From a virus, in IMG/VR virus record IMGVR_UViG_3300042691_009174, positions 1-24,686 of that record: a stretch of DNA of 24,686 nucleotides. One strand, given 5' to 3'. The notes under the pieces were generated by a model. It was not told the origin of the DNA. It did no database searches and saw nothing but the letters and a program-made list of their open reading frames with translations. The position numbers and the translations under genes are program-made. Below, one piece after another: positions 13,230 to 21,254 of this stretch. The first letter of the stretch is position 1; each line of letters begins with the position of its first letter.

Positions 13230-13928
13230 ATGATTAGTACAAAAAACATCCCGACAAGTTCAGGAACACCTAAAATTATTCAACCAGGTAATGTAGAATG
13301 TAAAATTAACAGTATCACACTAGAATCGGTACCTTATAAAGAAGGTGCATATCATGTGTGTCTTCACTTGGAGACAAAACCTATTGAAGAAGATACTTTT
13401 GAAGGTTTGCTTGTAGATAAAGATAATCCTAATGGTCCTCGATATGCGGGTCAAGTAGCTAGAATAAAAACTAGTGAGTGGGCATATTCTGATGGAGAAA
13501 CCAAATCCGGTCTTAAAATATCTCGCGATACTGAGATTGTTAAAATGATCCAAACTATTTGCAGAGAAGCAGGTTGCTCAAAATGGTTAGAGGAGAATGA
13601 TAATGTTTATAATACTATTGAAGAGTTTGTTTCTGGTATTAACAGTGACAAACCTTTTAAGGATAAATATTTGAAATTCTGTATCGGCGCCCGTGAGTAT
13701 ACAAACAAAGCTGGATATCAAGCATATGATCTTCATTTGGTAAAAACTCAAAGAGGTCAGTTGTCTATTCAAAGTGCTGATTCAGAGTCAGTTAAGTTGA
13801 TTACATTCAATCCTGAACTACACATTAAAAAGTCTAAGTCAGAAACTGTAACATCTTTTAACACTGGTAGCGACTTTGATGTTGATGTACCTACAACCAA
13901 GAAAGTATCAGCAGACTTTGATTTATAA
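13230..13928 (+). CDS. probable single-stranded DNA-binding protein
   Basis: A 232-residue protein just downstream of the Sak4-like gene. The N-terminal half is beta-rich with an OB-like pattern: GNVECKINSITLESVPYKEG, YHVCLHLETKP, RYAGQVARIKTSEW. A helical insert follows (VKMIQTICREAGCSKWLEEN), then more strands (KYLKFCIGAREYTNKAGYQA, YDLHLVKT). The end is flexible and acidic, finishing SADFDL, comparable with the acidic tip by which SSB proteins recruit partners. The fold call is from pattern and context, not from a named family. It closes the operon before a strong terminator. Confidence 0.6.
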   Translation: MISTKNIPTSSGTPKIIQPGNVECKINSITLESVPYKEGAYHVCLHLETKPIEEDTFEGLLVDKDNPNGPRYAGQVARIKTSEWAYSDGETKSGLKISRDTEIVKMIQTICREAGCSKWLEENDNVYNTIEEFVSGINSDKPFKDKYLKFCIGAREYTNKAGYQAYDLHLVKTQRGQLSIQSADSESVKLITFNPELHIKKSKSETVTSFNTGSDFDVDVPTTKKVSADFDL

Positions 13929-13948
13929 TTAGATTAAAGGTTAACAAT

Positions 13949-13977
13949 TAAAAAGGGGGTTATACGCCCCCTTTTTA
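13949..13977. terminator. strong bidirectional hairpin terminator
   Basis: AAAAAGGGGG (13950-13959) pairs perfectly with CCCCCTTTTT (13967-13976) around a 7-nt loop; a T-A pair extends it. The A-run and T-run make it work in both directions. It ends only 13 nt before the primase ATG. Confidence 0.92.
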
Positions 13978-13989
13978 TATTTTTATATC

Positions 13990-14967
13990 ATGATCACAAC
14001 AAAACACATAATAGCAGGTATAGAAGATGTGCCTGTATCATGGGTTTTTGAAACATATTGTAATCTAGAAACAAAACTTGATGGTGGGAGCATAAAGATC
14101 AGGTCAATGTTTAATCCTTCAGATTCTGTACCGTCAATGGTAATTTTTTGTAAGGATGACGCATATTTCTTTAAAGACTTTTCAACTGATCGTGGAGGCA
14201 CACATGTAAAACTTGTAATGGAACTTTATAATCTAACCTATGGTCAAGCTATAAACAAAATTATAGATGACTATAGATTGTATATAAAATCTCCGAATGC
14301 TGTAATACCAGAAACAGGTATACGGGAAAAACCAAAGTTTACGTTAGAGTCTTATGATACAAGACAGTGGATCAGAGGCGATGCAGAATACTGGTTACAG
14401 TATGGTATTTGTTCTGATATACTAGAATTATATAATGTAAAACCTCTTAGTTCAGTAACATTTAGTAAAAACGAAAATGGTACCTATGAGTTTTTTACAA
14501 GTCAAAAACCTTTTGTATACGGTTACTTTAGGACAGATGGTAGTATATATAAAATATATCAACCTTATGTCCGGGAAAAGAAATTCATGCAGATAGCTAA
14601 TTACATACAAGGCATGGATCAATTACTTTTCAAACAACCTTATTTAATTATTACATCTTCTTTAAAAGACGGTTTATCCTTAAGGAAACTAAAATTTCCA
14701 GTAGAATTCATAGCACCGCATTCAGAAGGTACTTTAATTAGAGAAGAGGTTATTAACAGCTTGAAAGAAAAGTATAAAGGAGTTGCATGTTTATTTGATA
14801 ATGACGCTGCAGGTCTTAAAGCAATGGATAGATATAAAGAGGTATATAACTTACCTAGTATACACTTACCAATGGAAAAAGACTTGTCTGATTCTGTAAA
14901 GAAACATGGTCAAAAAGCTGTAAAACAAGCGCTTATACCTTTAATTAACAATACATTTAATTTATGA
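13990..14967 (+). CDS. DnaG-type primase-like protein, degenerate
   Basis: A 325-residue protein laid out like a phage DnaG primase. The N-terminal segment IRSMFNPSDSVPSMVIF (38-53) is where CPFHxEKTPSF normally lies, but the zinc Cys and His are gone; FKDFSTDRGGTHVKLVMELY (61-80) follows. The TOPRIM part has IITSSLKDGLSL (220-231), with Ser replacing the usual Glu-Gly, then APHSEGT and CLFDNDAAG (267-275) with D270 and D272. KDLSD lies near 297-301. It would make primers for the fork if active. It sits alone after a terminator and is coupled to the RuvC gene by ATGA. Confidence 0.8.
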   Translation: MITTKHIIAGIEDVPVSWVFETYCNLETKLDGGSIKIRSMFNPSDSVPSMVIFCKDDAYFFKDFSTDRGGTHVKLVMELYNLTYGQAINKIIDDYRLYIKSPNAVIPETGIREKPKFTLESYDTRQWIRGDAEYWLQYGICSDILELYNVKPLSSVTFSKNENGTYEFFTSQKPFVYGYFRTDGSIYKIYQPYVREKKFMQIANYIQGMDQLLFKQPYLIITSSLKDGLSLRKLKFPVEFIAPHSEGTLIREEVINSLKEKYKGVACLFDNDAAGLKAMDRYKEVYNLPSIHLPMEKDLSDSVKKHGQKAVKQALIPLINNTFNL

Positions 14968-15476
14968 CTAAAGGATATATAGGTATTGATATTGGAAAGA
15001 AAGGTGCTATAGTCTATAAAACAGTAGATGGTAGCATTCAGGCTTACAAAATGCCGATGATAAAAAATGAACTAGATTATGCTTTCTTACATGATATATT
15101 AAAGATTATGGTAAGTGCACATAAACATAGTTATAAGAAACCACCACATCTAGTTTTTGAAAAGCTGGGTGTAATATTCGGTAGTTCGAAAGCTACAGCT
15201 TTTTCAATGGGGCATCAATCAGGTGCTGTTGAAATGTTAGCTATTGCACTAGAATTACCTTATACTAAGATTCCTGCTAAACAATGGCAGAAAGAAATGT
15301 TTATAGGTGTTGATGAAATTGTTAATAGTAAGAATAAAAGGGATACAAAAGCAATGGCGCTTGTTGCAGCTAAAAGATTGTTTCCTGATTCTGATATAAC
15401 AACTGCGGCAAAACCTCACGATGGTATGATTGACGCACTATTAATGGCGGAATATGCAGCAAGAAAAAGATTCTAA
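14964..15476 (+). CDS. ruvC-like: RuvC-like Holliday junction resolvase
   Basis: A 170-residue protein with the RNase H-fold metal residues in place: GIDIGKKGA (D9), VFEKLG (E66), and KPHDGMIDALLMAEYAAR (D153 and D157). Between them KIPAKQWQKEMF is the standard PxxWQ region. Length is normal for RuvC. It would cut four-way junctions or replication intermediates before packaging. ATG overlaps the primase stop (ATGA), and the 3' end overlaps the next gene by 23 nt. Confidence 0.9.
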   Translation: MTKGYIGIDIGKKGAIVYKTVDGSIQAYKMPMIKNELDYAFLHDILKIMVSAHKHSYKKPPHLVFEKLGVIFGSSKATAFSMGHQSGAVEMLAIALELPYTKIPAKQWQKEMFIGVDEIVNSKNKRDTKAMALVAAKRLFPDSDITTAAKPHDGMIDALLMAEYAARKRF

Positions 15477-16107
15477 ACCGGTACTCACGTATGAGGAATT
15501 TAAAAATGTAAAAAAAATCCTGTATTCCAAAAATGTTATGGATTACAGTATGGCACTGCAGATATTAGAAATGAGTGATCCTAAGAAAGTATTACCATAT
15601 TTATTTTTTATAATTATGGAGCTCTCATGGATTAGAAGAAAAAGGGGTGCGGTAAAACCCAAAAAAGAAGATCCAGAATTACATGTACTATTTGACGTTT
15701 GGGGGAAAATAACTGTTTGTAAAGGAATCAAGTCAATAGTTGATAAAGATGTATGGTTTGGATCAAATCCTTTTTCTTATAAAAGTTACATAGATTTACA
15801 TAAGATTTTAAATAACTATTCGACTCGTAAATCTGCACCAAGCAGTATAATAGATAGCATATCAAGATACGTAGGTATCAAACAAATTGTAGATAGTATA
15901 GCTATTCAGAGCAATCCTGAAGATTATTATGAACTCGAGAAAGATATTAACGAGTACATAAAGAATGATTTTTTAGAACACGATGGTCAGAATTGTGCAC
16001 CTATTGTTAATTTATACGGATTTACAATGCACTATGATTTAAAAAAAGCAGTCGAAAAAACAATACAAGACTATGACAAGACACGAAAGCCTGTCGAAAG
16101 TATGTAA
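15454..16107 (+). CDS. hypothetical protein at the head of the VWA/MoxR cassette
   Basis: A 217-residue, mainly helical protein. Segments are LTYEEFKNVKKILYSKNVMD, DPKKVLPYLFFIIMELSWIR, a basic linker RRKRGAVKPKKEDPEL, then a polar helical C-terminus (KDINEYIKNDFL, LYGFTMHYDLKKAVEKTIQD). The hydrophobic stretch at about 47-59 is short and probably buried rather than membrane. It overlaps RuvC by 23 nt and the VWA gene by 35 nt, so it is tightly coupled to the cassette. I do not recognise a family. It may be a substrate adaptor, as small partners of MoxR/VWA pairs often are; this is inference. Confidence 0.75.
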   Translation: MQQEKDSKPVLTYEEFKNVKKILYSKNVMDYSMALQILEMSDPKKVLPYLFFIIMELSWIRRKRGAVKPKKEDPELHVLFDVWGKITVCKGIKSIVDKDVWFGSNPFSYKSYIDLHKILNNYSTRKSAPSSIIDSISRYVGIKQIVDSIAIQSNPEDYYELEKDINEYIKNDFLEHDGQNCAPIVNLYGFTMHYDLKKAVEKTIQDYDKTRKPVESM

Positions 16108-17248
16108 AGAACTTATGCTCAAAGAACCGTATTACGGTCTCTTTTTGATTATGACAGAAAAAGAATGGTCTGATAAGGTACCAACCGCTGGTGTTGCTAA
16201 ACACAACATCAACTACAAACTTATAATCAACCCCACATTTTGGGATTCGTTAGAAATGAATCATAAAATAGGTCTTACTAAACACGAGATGCTACATCTA
16301 GCATTTTTTCATCCTATTTACAGAGACGATTTTAATGATAAAGATCTTTTTAATATAGCTGCAGATATTGAGATTAATCAATATATAGATCCTACCACCT
16401 TACCTGAAGGAGCACTTATGCTAGACTCATTTCCAGAAATAAGTCTTCCTCCTAAAGCTGGTACAAAAGTCTATTATGATTTACTAAGCTCAAATAAGGA
16501 TAAGTCACCAACATTGCAAAATTTATTAAACGCAATGGGAAATGGTGAAATGATTTCTACAGATGGGTTAAATAATCCTAATCACGATTGGGGAGAATTT
16601 GAAGGAATAAGCGATTCTGAAAAAAGACTTCTTAAAAGTCAGTTAGAATATCAAATGAAGGAACTTGCCGCAGAGGTAACAAAATCTAGAGGTACAGTTC
16701 CTGGTGAGATACAAGAAATTATTAAGAATTTTACTGTATATGAAGAACCTAAGTTTGACTGGCGAGGATACGTTCGCCGATTTGTAGGTAGATCGATAAA
16801 GATATATACCAAAAAACTTAGAAGAAAGTTTAACAGAAGATTTGAAGATAACCCAGGTCTTAAAGTTAAACAGAAAAAACATGTTTTAGTTGCTGTAGAT
16901 ACATCAGGTTCTGTTAGTAAAGATGAGCTCAAAGAATTCTTTTCTGAGATTCATCATCTTAGCAAAACCGGATCAGATGTTACTGTTGTTCAGTGCGACA
17001 CTGCAATTAGTAACATCAGCCCATATAGAAAAAGTGATGAAATTAAACTTCACGGTAGGGGCGGTACATCTTTTGATCCTGTTATAGAATACTATGACAC
17101 GAATCAAAGAAAATATTCATGTTTAATATACTTTACAGATGGAGAAGCACCCGCTCCCGATAAACCTAAAGGGAGTATTTTATGGGTATTGAGCTCACGC
17201 TCGTCAATGAACAAAGAATTACCAGGTCAAATTATCAAATTAAATTAA
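16073..17248 (+). CDS. VWA-domain protein with HExxH metallopeptidase-like N-domain (DUF2201 type)
   Basis: A 391-residue two-part protein. The N-terminal part has LTKHEMLHLAFFH (68-80), a HExxH with a third His at 80, followed by FNIAADIEINQYI (93-105); this is the DUF2201 metallopeptidase-like region. A basic segment (VRRFVGRSIKIYTKKLRRK) separates it from a von Willebrand A domain with a complete MIDAS: DTSGSVS (276-282), GRGGTSFDP (T332) and YFTDGE (D356). Such proteins pair with MoxR-family AAA ATPases in chaperone or cofactor-loading machines. The MoxR gene follows 5 nt later. Whether the HExxH is proteolytic is unknown. ATG 16073 is kept because it completes the first helix; 16115 is an alternative. 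Confidence 0.88.
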   Translation: MTRHESLSKVCKELMLKEPYYGLFLIMTEKEWSDKVPTAGVAKHNINYKLIINPTFWDSLEMNHKIGLTKHEMLHLAFFHPIYRDDFNDKDLFNIAADIEINQYIDPTTLPEGALMLDSFPEISLPPKAGTKVYYDLLSSNKDKSPTLQNLLNAMGNGEMISTDGLNNPNHDWGEFEGISDSEKRLLKSQLEYQMKELAAEVTKSRGTVPGEIQEIIKNFTVYEEPKFDWRGYVRRFVGRSIKIYTKKLRRKFNRRFEDNPGLKVKQKKHVLVAVDTSGSVSKDELKEFFSEIHHLSKTGSDVTVVQCDTAISNISPYRKSDEIKLHGRGGTSFDPVIEYYDTNQRKYSCLIYFTDGEAPAPDKPKGSILWVLSSRSSMNKELPGQIIKLN

Positions 17249-17253
17249 GCTTT

Positions 17254-18435
17254 ATGGCAAACACAAAACAAGTAGTACTAAATACTGCAGAACTTAAAGA
17301 TTTTATTAAGCACATTGTAAACAACAATCGTTATCTTCAGGAAAACAACAAACGTCCTGTAGCTATTAACATAGAAGGTGAATCAGGTTTGGGTAAAACT
17401 AGTACTATTTTGCAGATAGCAGACGAATTGCAAATGCAATGCGTAAAACTAAACTTAAGTCAGCTCGAGGAGATTGGTGACCTTGTAGGTTTTCCTATGA
17501 AAGAACACCAGATGATTAAGGCAGATATAACTAAATGGGTAACAGAGTCAGTAATGCCTCAGTATATCCAGAATGGATACAAACCAACGGGTGAAAAGCG
17601 TATGACTCACGCTGCACCAGAATGGATTCAAGGTAAAAAAGAAGGTGGTCTATTAATTCTTGACGACTGGACTCGTGCAGATCTAAGATTTGTACAAGCA
17701 GTAATGGAAATTATTGACCGTCAGGAGTATATCTCATGGAAACTACCAAAAGACTGGCATGTCATCTTAACTTCTAATCCTGATAATGGTGAGTATCTTG
17801 TAAATTCTATTGACTCAGCTCAACGTACTCGTTTTATTACAGCAGAGCTGAAGTTTGATATAGACTGTTGGGCGAAGTGGGCAGAAGAAAATGATATTGA
17901 CTCTCGTTGTATTAACTTTCTTTTGATGAATCCTGAACTTGTAAAGAATGATATCAATCCTCGTAGTATTACTACATTCTTTAATTCCATTAGTTCTATT
18001 AAATCTTTTGAGAGTGAATTACCTCTTATTCAAATGATCGGTGAAGGTAGTGTAGGTATTGAGTTCAGTACTTTATTTACAACTTTCATTAATAATAAAC
18101 TGGATGAGATGGTATCTCCTAAAGAAATTCTCACAGGTTCCGATTGGAAAGTGATTGAGGATAAACTTAGAAAGACAATGTATGACGGCGAGCATTACCG
18201 TGCAGACATTTCTAGTTTGATGGCAACACGTATTGTAAACTTTACATCTTTTTATGCTCAGTCAAATCCTATCACAGATAGAAATATCGATAGGATTAAA
18301 GCTATCATAAAAGCAGAAAACCTGTTTGCATTGGATCTACACTATTTTATGATCCGTAATATTGTTCATAGTAATAAAACTAAATTTCAAAAGCTTCTTA
18401 TAGATGCTGAAATTGTAAAACTTGCTGTAAAATGA
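17254..18435 (+). CDS. MoxR-type AAA+ ATPase
   Basis: A 393-residue AAA+ protein taken from ATG 17254, five bases after the VWA stop; an in-frame start at 17182 would overlap that gene. Walker A is GESGLGKTS (42-50). Walker B is GGLLILDDWTRAD (131-143), where the usual DE is DD. Sensor 1 is ILTSNPDNGEY (171-181), and DSAQRTRF (187-194) holds the arginine-finger region. The lid and a long C-terminal helical region follow. MoxR ATPases remodel proteins together with VWA partners, which fits the gene next door. ATGA junction with the gene downstream. Confidence 0.9.
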   Translation: MANTKQVVLNTAELKDFIKHIVNNNRYLQENNKRPVAINIEGESGLGKTSTILQIADELQMQCVKLNLSQLEEIGDLVGFPMKEHQMIKADITKWVTESVMPQYIQNGYKPTGEKRMTHAAPEWIQGKKEGGLLILDDWTRADLRFVQAVMEIIDRQEYISWKLPKDWHVILTSNPDNGEYLVNSIDSAQRTRFITAELKFDIDCWAKWAEENDIDSRCINFLLMNPELVKNDINPRSITTFFNSISSIKSFESELPLIQMIGEGSVGIEFSTLFTTFINNKLDEMVSPKEILTGSDWKVIEDKLRKTMYDGEHYRADISSLMATRIVNFTSFYAQSNPITDRNIDRIKAIIKAENLFALDLHYFMIRNIVHSNKTKFQKLLIDAEIVKLAVK

Positions 18436-19667
18436 AATTAGGAAGTGTAACATTTAATAAATATGTAGAAATTAAAATTGTAGCTGCAGAACCCTCGATA
18501 GCAGCTAGTGAATATGGGTATGTAGCTGACTATTCTAAAGCATCATACAAAGATTCTTATAGAGCAACTGAAGAGTTTCAAAAAGAGTTATTTACAGGTT
18601 TGTCTGTAAATAACTCTGTTCCTGATCTTAGTACCATAGGTCAATTGTATATTACTCCAAGCTGTAAATTACCTAGATATAAGCTTCGCGATCTCAAAGA
18701 AAAGCATAATGTAAAGGTTATAAGAGATGCTAATAAAGCTGATACAATAGTTATAGCAAAAGACGAGATATCTCAAATATCAAAATCTTTATATGGTAGA
18801 TATATATACAAGAAAGATGAGTTTGTAAATATTTTTACAAGATTTCTATCAGAACCAGATTTAGCAGTAAAGATAACCAAAAAAAATCATAGGTTACCTT
18901 ATAGTTGGAGAACTTTAGATTCATCTATTATTGTTAATTACTGGAAGAAATTTATAGATGATGTTAAAAATGTAGATGTAGATTATTTAATCGCATCTTA
19001 TCAGATTAAAGATAAAATCTGTAATTTGTTAGTTACAATTTTAGCTGAAAACTCTTTAATGTATCACTACATGGATACTGGTGAAGGTGGTACAGGTTAT
19101 ACAGATTTTTACGAAGGTGACGACCTTGCTAGAATGGCTTTATACTCTAAGAAAAATGTATACACAGATGCTTCTTTTCAAAATTTACTCGGCGAGTCTA
19201 TAATTGATGTTAATCAATATTGGTTTATAGATGAGTTGTTAAAAAATAATGAAGAAAGTAATGTAGAAATGGGTCTAACACTTATGGCAAATTGTAACTT
19301 TGAACAAAGCACACCATATCTAATGATGCTTGTATCAGATCACTATTTTGGTCATAGACATTACAATTATTGTAAGAGTGTAGCTTTTAAAAGTCTTCTA
19401 AGTTATTTAAACTACAGAAGATATAATGAACGCTTTAGCTTAGATCAAATTTTAGATAGAGCAAAAGAGCTTAATCTTGTAACAGATGACTTAAAAGATG
19501 TAATTAAGAAAAGATTTTTAGACAGCTACAATCATCTTTTTACTGAACATAAATGGGTAACAGTCTCTGATATCCTTATAGTTGATCCAAATCCTTTCGA
19601 CACTACCGATCCCAAAGAAAATGAAGAAGAAATAGAATTTATGGAGGAGGATGATAATGATCTATGA
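18432..19667 (+). CDS. large unknown protein coupled to the MoxR/VWA pair
   Basis: A 411-residue protein with no recognised domain. The N-terminal third mixes strands and helices (SVTFNKYVEIKIVAAEP, STIGQLYITPSCKLPRYKL, KADTIVIAKDEIS). The middle includes ENSLMYHYMDTGEGGTGYTD and FYEGDDLARMALYSKKN; a later part is helical, with VEMGLTLMANCNFEQSTPYL suggesting a repeat-type helical array of MIS or HEAT kind. The tail is very acidic (DPKENEEEIEFMEEDDNDL). It starts within the MoxR stop (ATGA) and overlaps the nuclease start by 17 nt. An adaptor or substrate of the ATPase is plausible. Confidence 0.8.
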   Translation: MKLGSVTFNKYVEIKIVAAEPSIAASEYGYVADYSKASYKDSYRATEEFQKELFTGLSVNNSVPDLSTIGQLYITPSCKLPRYKLRDLKEKHNVKVIRDANKADTIVIAKDEISQISKSLYGRYIYKKDEFVNIFTRFLSEPDLAVKITKKNHRLPYSWRTLDSSIIVNYWKKFIDDVKNVDVDYLIASYQIKDKICNLLVTILAENSLMYHYMDTGEGGTGYTDFYEGDDLARMALYSKKNVYTDASFQNLLGESIIDVNQYWFIDELLKNNEESNVEMGLTLMANCNFEQSTPYLMMLVSDHYFGHRHYNYCKSVAFKSLLSYLNYRRYNERFSLDQILDRAKELNLVTDDLKDVIKKRFLDSYNHLFTEHKWVTVSDILIVDPNPFDTTDPKENEEEIEFMEEDDNDL

Positions 19668-20661
19668 AACCTTTGACAATCCTATTGCACTAGAAGAAGA
19701 ATTTTATTCAAAAGAATTCTATTTTAGTTACAGCGGGTTAAGTAGATTACTTTATTCACCGAAACTATTTTATTCACACTATGTCTTGCAACAACGAGAA
19801 GAAAGAACAGATAGTCACCTTATTGAAGGTAAGCTTCTTCATTGCTTGTTACTTGATCCTGAAAGTGTTGATGAACAGTTTGTTATAAGTCCTAAAACTT
19901 TGCCAAGTGATAATGTAAAAACTGTCGTAGACAGAGTTTACAAATATGCTGTAAGTGCTAATGCTCTTGATCAAGATTTCAAAAGTTTCAGTAGTGAAAT
20001 TTTAGAAATACTTAAAGAGATTAACCTTCATCAATCGTTAAAGACTGATGAGCAGCGGATAGAAAAAGTAGCAACGGAGCAATCCGTTGCCTACTTTGAC
20101 TTTCTTAAAACAAGAAATGGGAAAGATATTATAGACACTGATACATATATGAAGTGTCTTGATACAGTACAACTCCTGAGACAGGAGAAGGAAGTAACGT
20201 CGTTACTAGGTACATTTACAAATAATCACGTTAAAGTTTATAACGAGATGCCTCTTCAAGTAAGACTTGCAGGGTTTCCTTTTGGTATAAAAGGAATTGT
20301 AGATAATATTGTTATAGACGAAATTGGTAAAACTATAACAATTAACGACCTTAAAACGACAAGCAAAACAATAGCTGAGTTTCCTGAAAGTGTAGAGTAT
20401 TACAATTACTGGTTACAGGCAGCTATCTATAAAAAATTAGTTATAGACTATTTTGATTTAGATAGCAGCTGGGAAATAAACTTTAATTTCATAGTTATAG
20501 ACAAGTATGAGCAGATATATATATTTGCTGTGTCGAAAGAAACTATGGCAAAGTGGTATGATACACGACTTATGGATACTTTAGCTAAAGCTAAATATCA
20601 TTATGATTCGAGAAACTACTCGCTTCCCTATGATATGGCGGTAAACAAAGTAGTACTGTAA
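19651..20661 (+). CDS. PD-(D/E)XK exonuclease (Cas4/RecB/RecE-like)
   Basis: A 336-residue nuclease. The N-terminal SYSGLSRLLYSPKLFY (26-41) and GKLLHCLLLDPE (60-71, H64) are typical of the RecE/phage exonuclease branch. The metal site is VYNEMPLQV (E199), FPFGIKGIVDNIVID (D218) and TITINDLKTTSK (D233, K235); YYNYWLQAAIYKKLV (Q256, Y260) completes it. It would resect DNA ends or act with the Sak4-like protein in annealing. The start is preceded by a GGAGGAGG stretch, one of the few Shine-Dalgarno-like sites here, though it is also coding for the acidic tail upstream. Met1 (19651) and Met3 (19657) are both possible starts. Confidence 0.88.
   Translation: MIMIYETFDNPIALEEEFYSKEFYFSYSGLSRLLYSPKLFYSHYVLQQREERTDSHLIEGKLLHCLLLDPESVDEQFVISPKTLPSDNVKTVVDRVYKYAVSANALDQDFKSFSSEILEILKEINLHQSLKTDEQRIEKVATEQSVAYFDFLKTRNGKDIIDTDTYMKCLDTVQLLRQEKEVTSLLGTFTNNHVKVYNEMPLQVRLAGFPFGIKGIVDNIVIDEIGKTITINDLKTTSKTIAEFPESVEYYNYWLQAAIYKKLVIDYFDLDSSWEINFNFIVIDKYEQIYIFAVSKETMAKWYDTRLMDTLAKAKYHYDSRNYSLPYDMAVNKVVL
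20071..20207. repeat. cluster of three perfect stem-loops inside the exonuclease gene
   Basis: GCAACGG/CCGTTGC (20071-20077/20084-20090), CTCCTG/CAGGAG (20173-20178/20182-20187) and AGTAAC/GTTACT (20193-20198/20202-20207) are perfect 6-7 bp inverted repeats with 3-6 nt loops, within about 140 nt. The last two are five bases apart. Confidence 0.5.
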
Positions 20662-20671
20662 AACATTTTTC

Positions 20672-21244
20672 ATGATTAAATCCCTTTATCCTGGATATTT
20701 TCAAAAGTCTGGAGTCTTTCTATATCCTATTTTACTTATCTCAAGAGGAGGTAGCGTAACACCATTAGGTATTTATACAGCATTAGCTAATAAATATGAT
20801 CACACTGATTACAGGTTAATTGTTACATACCATCTTAGAACAGATAGTGACTTTAGGATTTTCGAAAAGACAAAACTTCTAGGAAATAAATACTTCGAAG
20901 ATTATCTGGAAACAGATAATAACACAGGTGTTTATATTTTTGACTTATCACAGTACAAAAAGGATTGGGATTTTTATTTACAGGGTAAGTATTCTAAATT
21001 ATCTAAAGGCTTAAAGCTGAATATTCTTTCGCATTATGCTAGAAGTAAAAAGAACTATATCTATGTAGATAGTTATTTGAATCCAGAAGAGTACTTTGAT
21101 ATGTATTCTAGAATTCTGGGCTGTAGTACTAAATTATTAAAAGAAGTTGGCGAGCTTTGTGACAAACCCAATTTAAACAAAGAATGTTTAGAAATAAACT
21201 TAAAAAATTTGGAGTTGATTGGAATGTCACTAAATTCGCAGTAA
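20672..21244 (+). CDS. conserved-type phage hypothetical protein
   Basis: A 190-residue protein with an alpha/beta look. Segments are KSGVFLYPILLISRGGSVTP, YRLIVTYHLRTDSDFRIFEK, TGVYIFDLSQYKKDWDFYLQ, GKYSKLS, NYIYVDSYLNPEEYFDMY and a final EVGELCDKPNLNKECLEI. The GKYSKLS and EVGELCDKPNL segments look strongly conserved, as in an unnamed family found next to exonuclease and polymerase genes in phages of Bacteroidota; that is recollection, and I cannot give a function. It has no membrane helix. It starts 10 nt after the exonuclease. Confidence 0.78.
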   Translation: MIKSLYPGYFQKSGVFLYPILLISRGGSVTPLGIYTALANKYDHTDYRLIVTYHLRTDSDFRIFEKTKLLGNKYFEDYLETDNNTGVYIFDLSQYKKDWDFYLQGKYSKLSKGLKLNILSHYARSKKNYIYVDSYLNPEEYFDMYSRILGCSTKLLKEVGELCDKPNLNKECLEINLKNLELIGMSLNSQ

Positions 21245-21254
21245 AATTTATAAT

